A stretch of 64,000 bases of DNA from Mucilaginibacter aquatilis (GTDB lineage Bacteria > Bacteroidota > Bacteroidia > Sphingobacteriales > Sphingobacteriaceae): contig NZ_WQLA01000003.1 of NCBI RefSeq assembly GCF_009755275.1, positions 434,001 through 498,000 on the forward strand, read 5' to 3'. The number at the start of each line of letters is the position of its first letter. The stretch's first letter is position 1. A program made the translations under genes and the position numbers. This document shows positions 63,785 to 64,000 of the stretch, in pieces. The notes below the pieces were generated by a model that saw only the letters and a program-made list of their open reading frames with translations, searched no databases and was not told where the DNA came from.

Positions 63785-64000
63785 ATGAAAATCTTAGTAG
63801 TTGGTGGAACAGGCTTGATCGGCAAATCAGTCAGTAAGAAATTGGTTGAAACTGGTCACGAGGTAATTATCGGATCTCCTTCTAAGGGCATAAATATTAT
63901 TTCCGGGGAAGGGCTCGCTGATGCCTTGAAAGGCACTGAGGTTGTTATTGACCTCTCCAATTCTAAATCGCCGGATGACGAAACAGCTTTAAACTTTTTC
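63785..64000 (+). CDS. NAD(P)-binding SDR/NmrA-like protein (partial)
   Basis: The first 72 codons of a protein cut by the window end. The start MKILVVGGTGLIGKSV carries the Rossmann GGTGxxG motif, and VVIDLSNS follows the second strand, as in short SDR or NmrA-like proteins. The likely full length is about 200-290 aa. It belongs to the right flank beyond the ICE. Confidence 0.75.
   Translation, partial: MKILVVGGTGLIGKSVSKKLVETGHEVIIGSPSKGINIISGEGLADALKGTEVVIDLSNSKSPDDETALNFF

Overview
The window looks like a Sphingobacteriaceae chromosome (Mucilaginibacter or Pedobacter type). The reasons are the TonB receptor plus DUF4374 pair, A-rich leaders instead of Shine-Dalgarno sites, a CTnDOT-like conjugation gene set and Bacteroidetes-type protein families. 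This assignment comes from reading protein families; no database search was run.

Layout. (1) 1-8100 is chromosomal: a TetX-like flavin monooxygenase with an AraC regulator, a SnoaL-like protein, a lipoprotein, and a TonB-dependent receptor with a DUF4374 lipoprotein. (2) 8100-8493 is the right-end relic of an earlier integrative element: a 27-codon integrase stub, its own arm-type repeats, a terminator and an att core. (3) 8472-63185 is a complete-looking integrative conjugative element (ICE) of about 54.7 kb. It is bounded by 22-bp direct repeats that resemble a tRNA 3' end and carries a tyrosine integrase at its right end. (4) 63186-64000 is the right flank, with tRNA-like relics and the start of an NAD(P)-binding protein.

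Inside the ICE: arsenic resistance (arsR, DUF6428, a GNAT protein, arsC, acr3; 8651-11534). Next comes a sulfur island (11598-25402): YeiH, a persulfide dioxygenase-rhodanese fusion, two YeeE/YedE proteins, TauE, Crp and LysR regulators, two binding proteins, DsrE, a TsdA-like dihaem cytochrome and a sulfite-oxidase-like molybdoenzyme. A 25-bp LysR-type motif recurs at three of its promoters. Then a fluoride cassette (25427-28316): a CLC-F type channel and an enolase behind what reads as a fluoride (crcB) riboswitch. Then accessory genes and a TacAT-like toxin-antitoxin pair (28631-36188), the tra/mob module (36223-51385) with a candidate oriT, and an AT-richer defence region (52403-61489).

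The defence region is the most unusual part. hsdM and hsdS are followed directly by an ABC-type ATPase and an HNH nuclease resembling Septu PtuA/PtuB, and no hsdR is present anywhere in the window. Next to it lie an sce7726-like PD-(D/E)xK protein, a beta-family protein, an HTH-ImmA/IrrE protease and a HigB-like toxin with a clear palindromic operator.

Working model: the ICE moves metal(loid), sulfur and fluoride tolerance together with composite anti-phage defence, and it integrated next to an older relative at the same tRNA-derived site.
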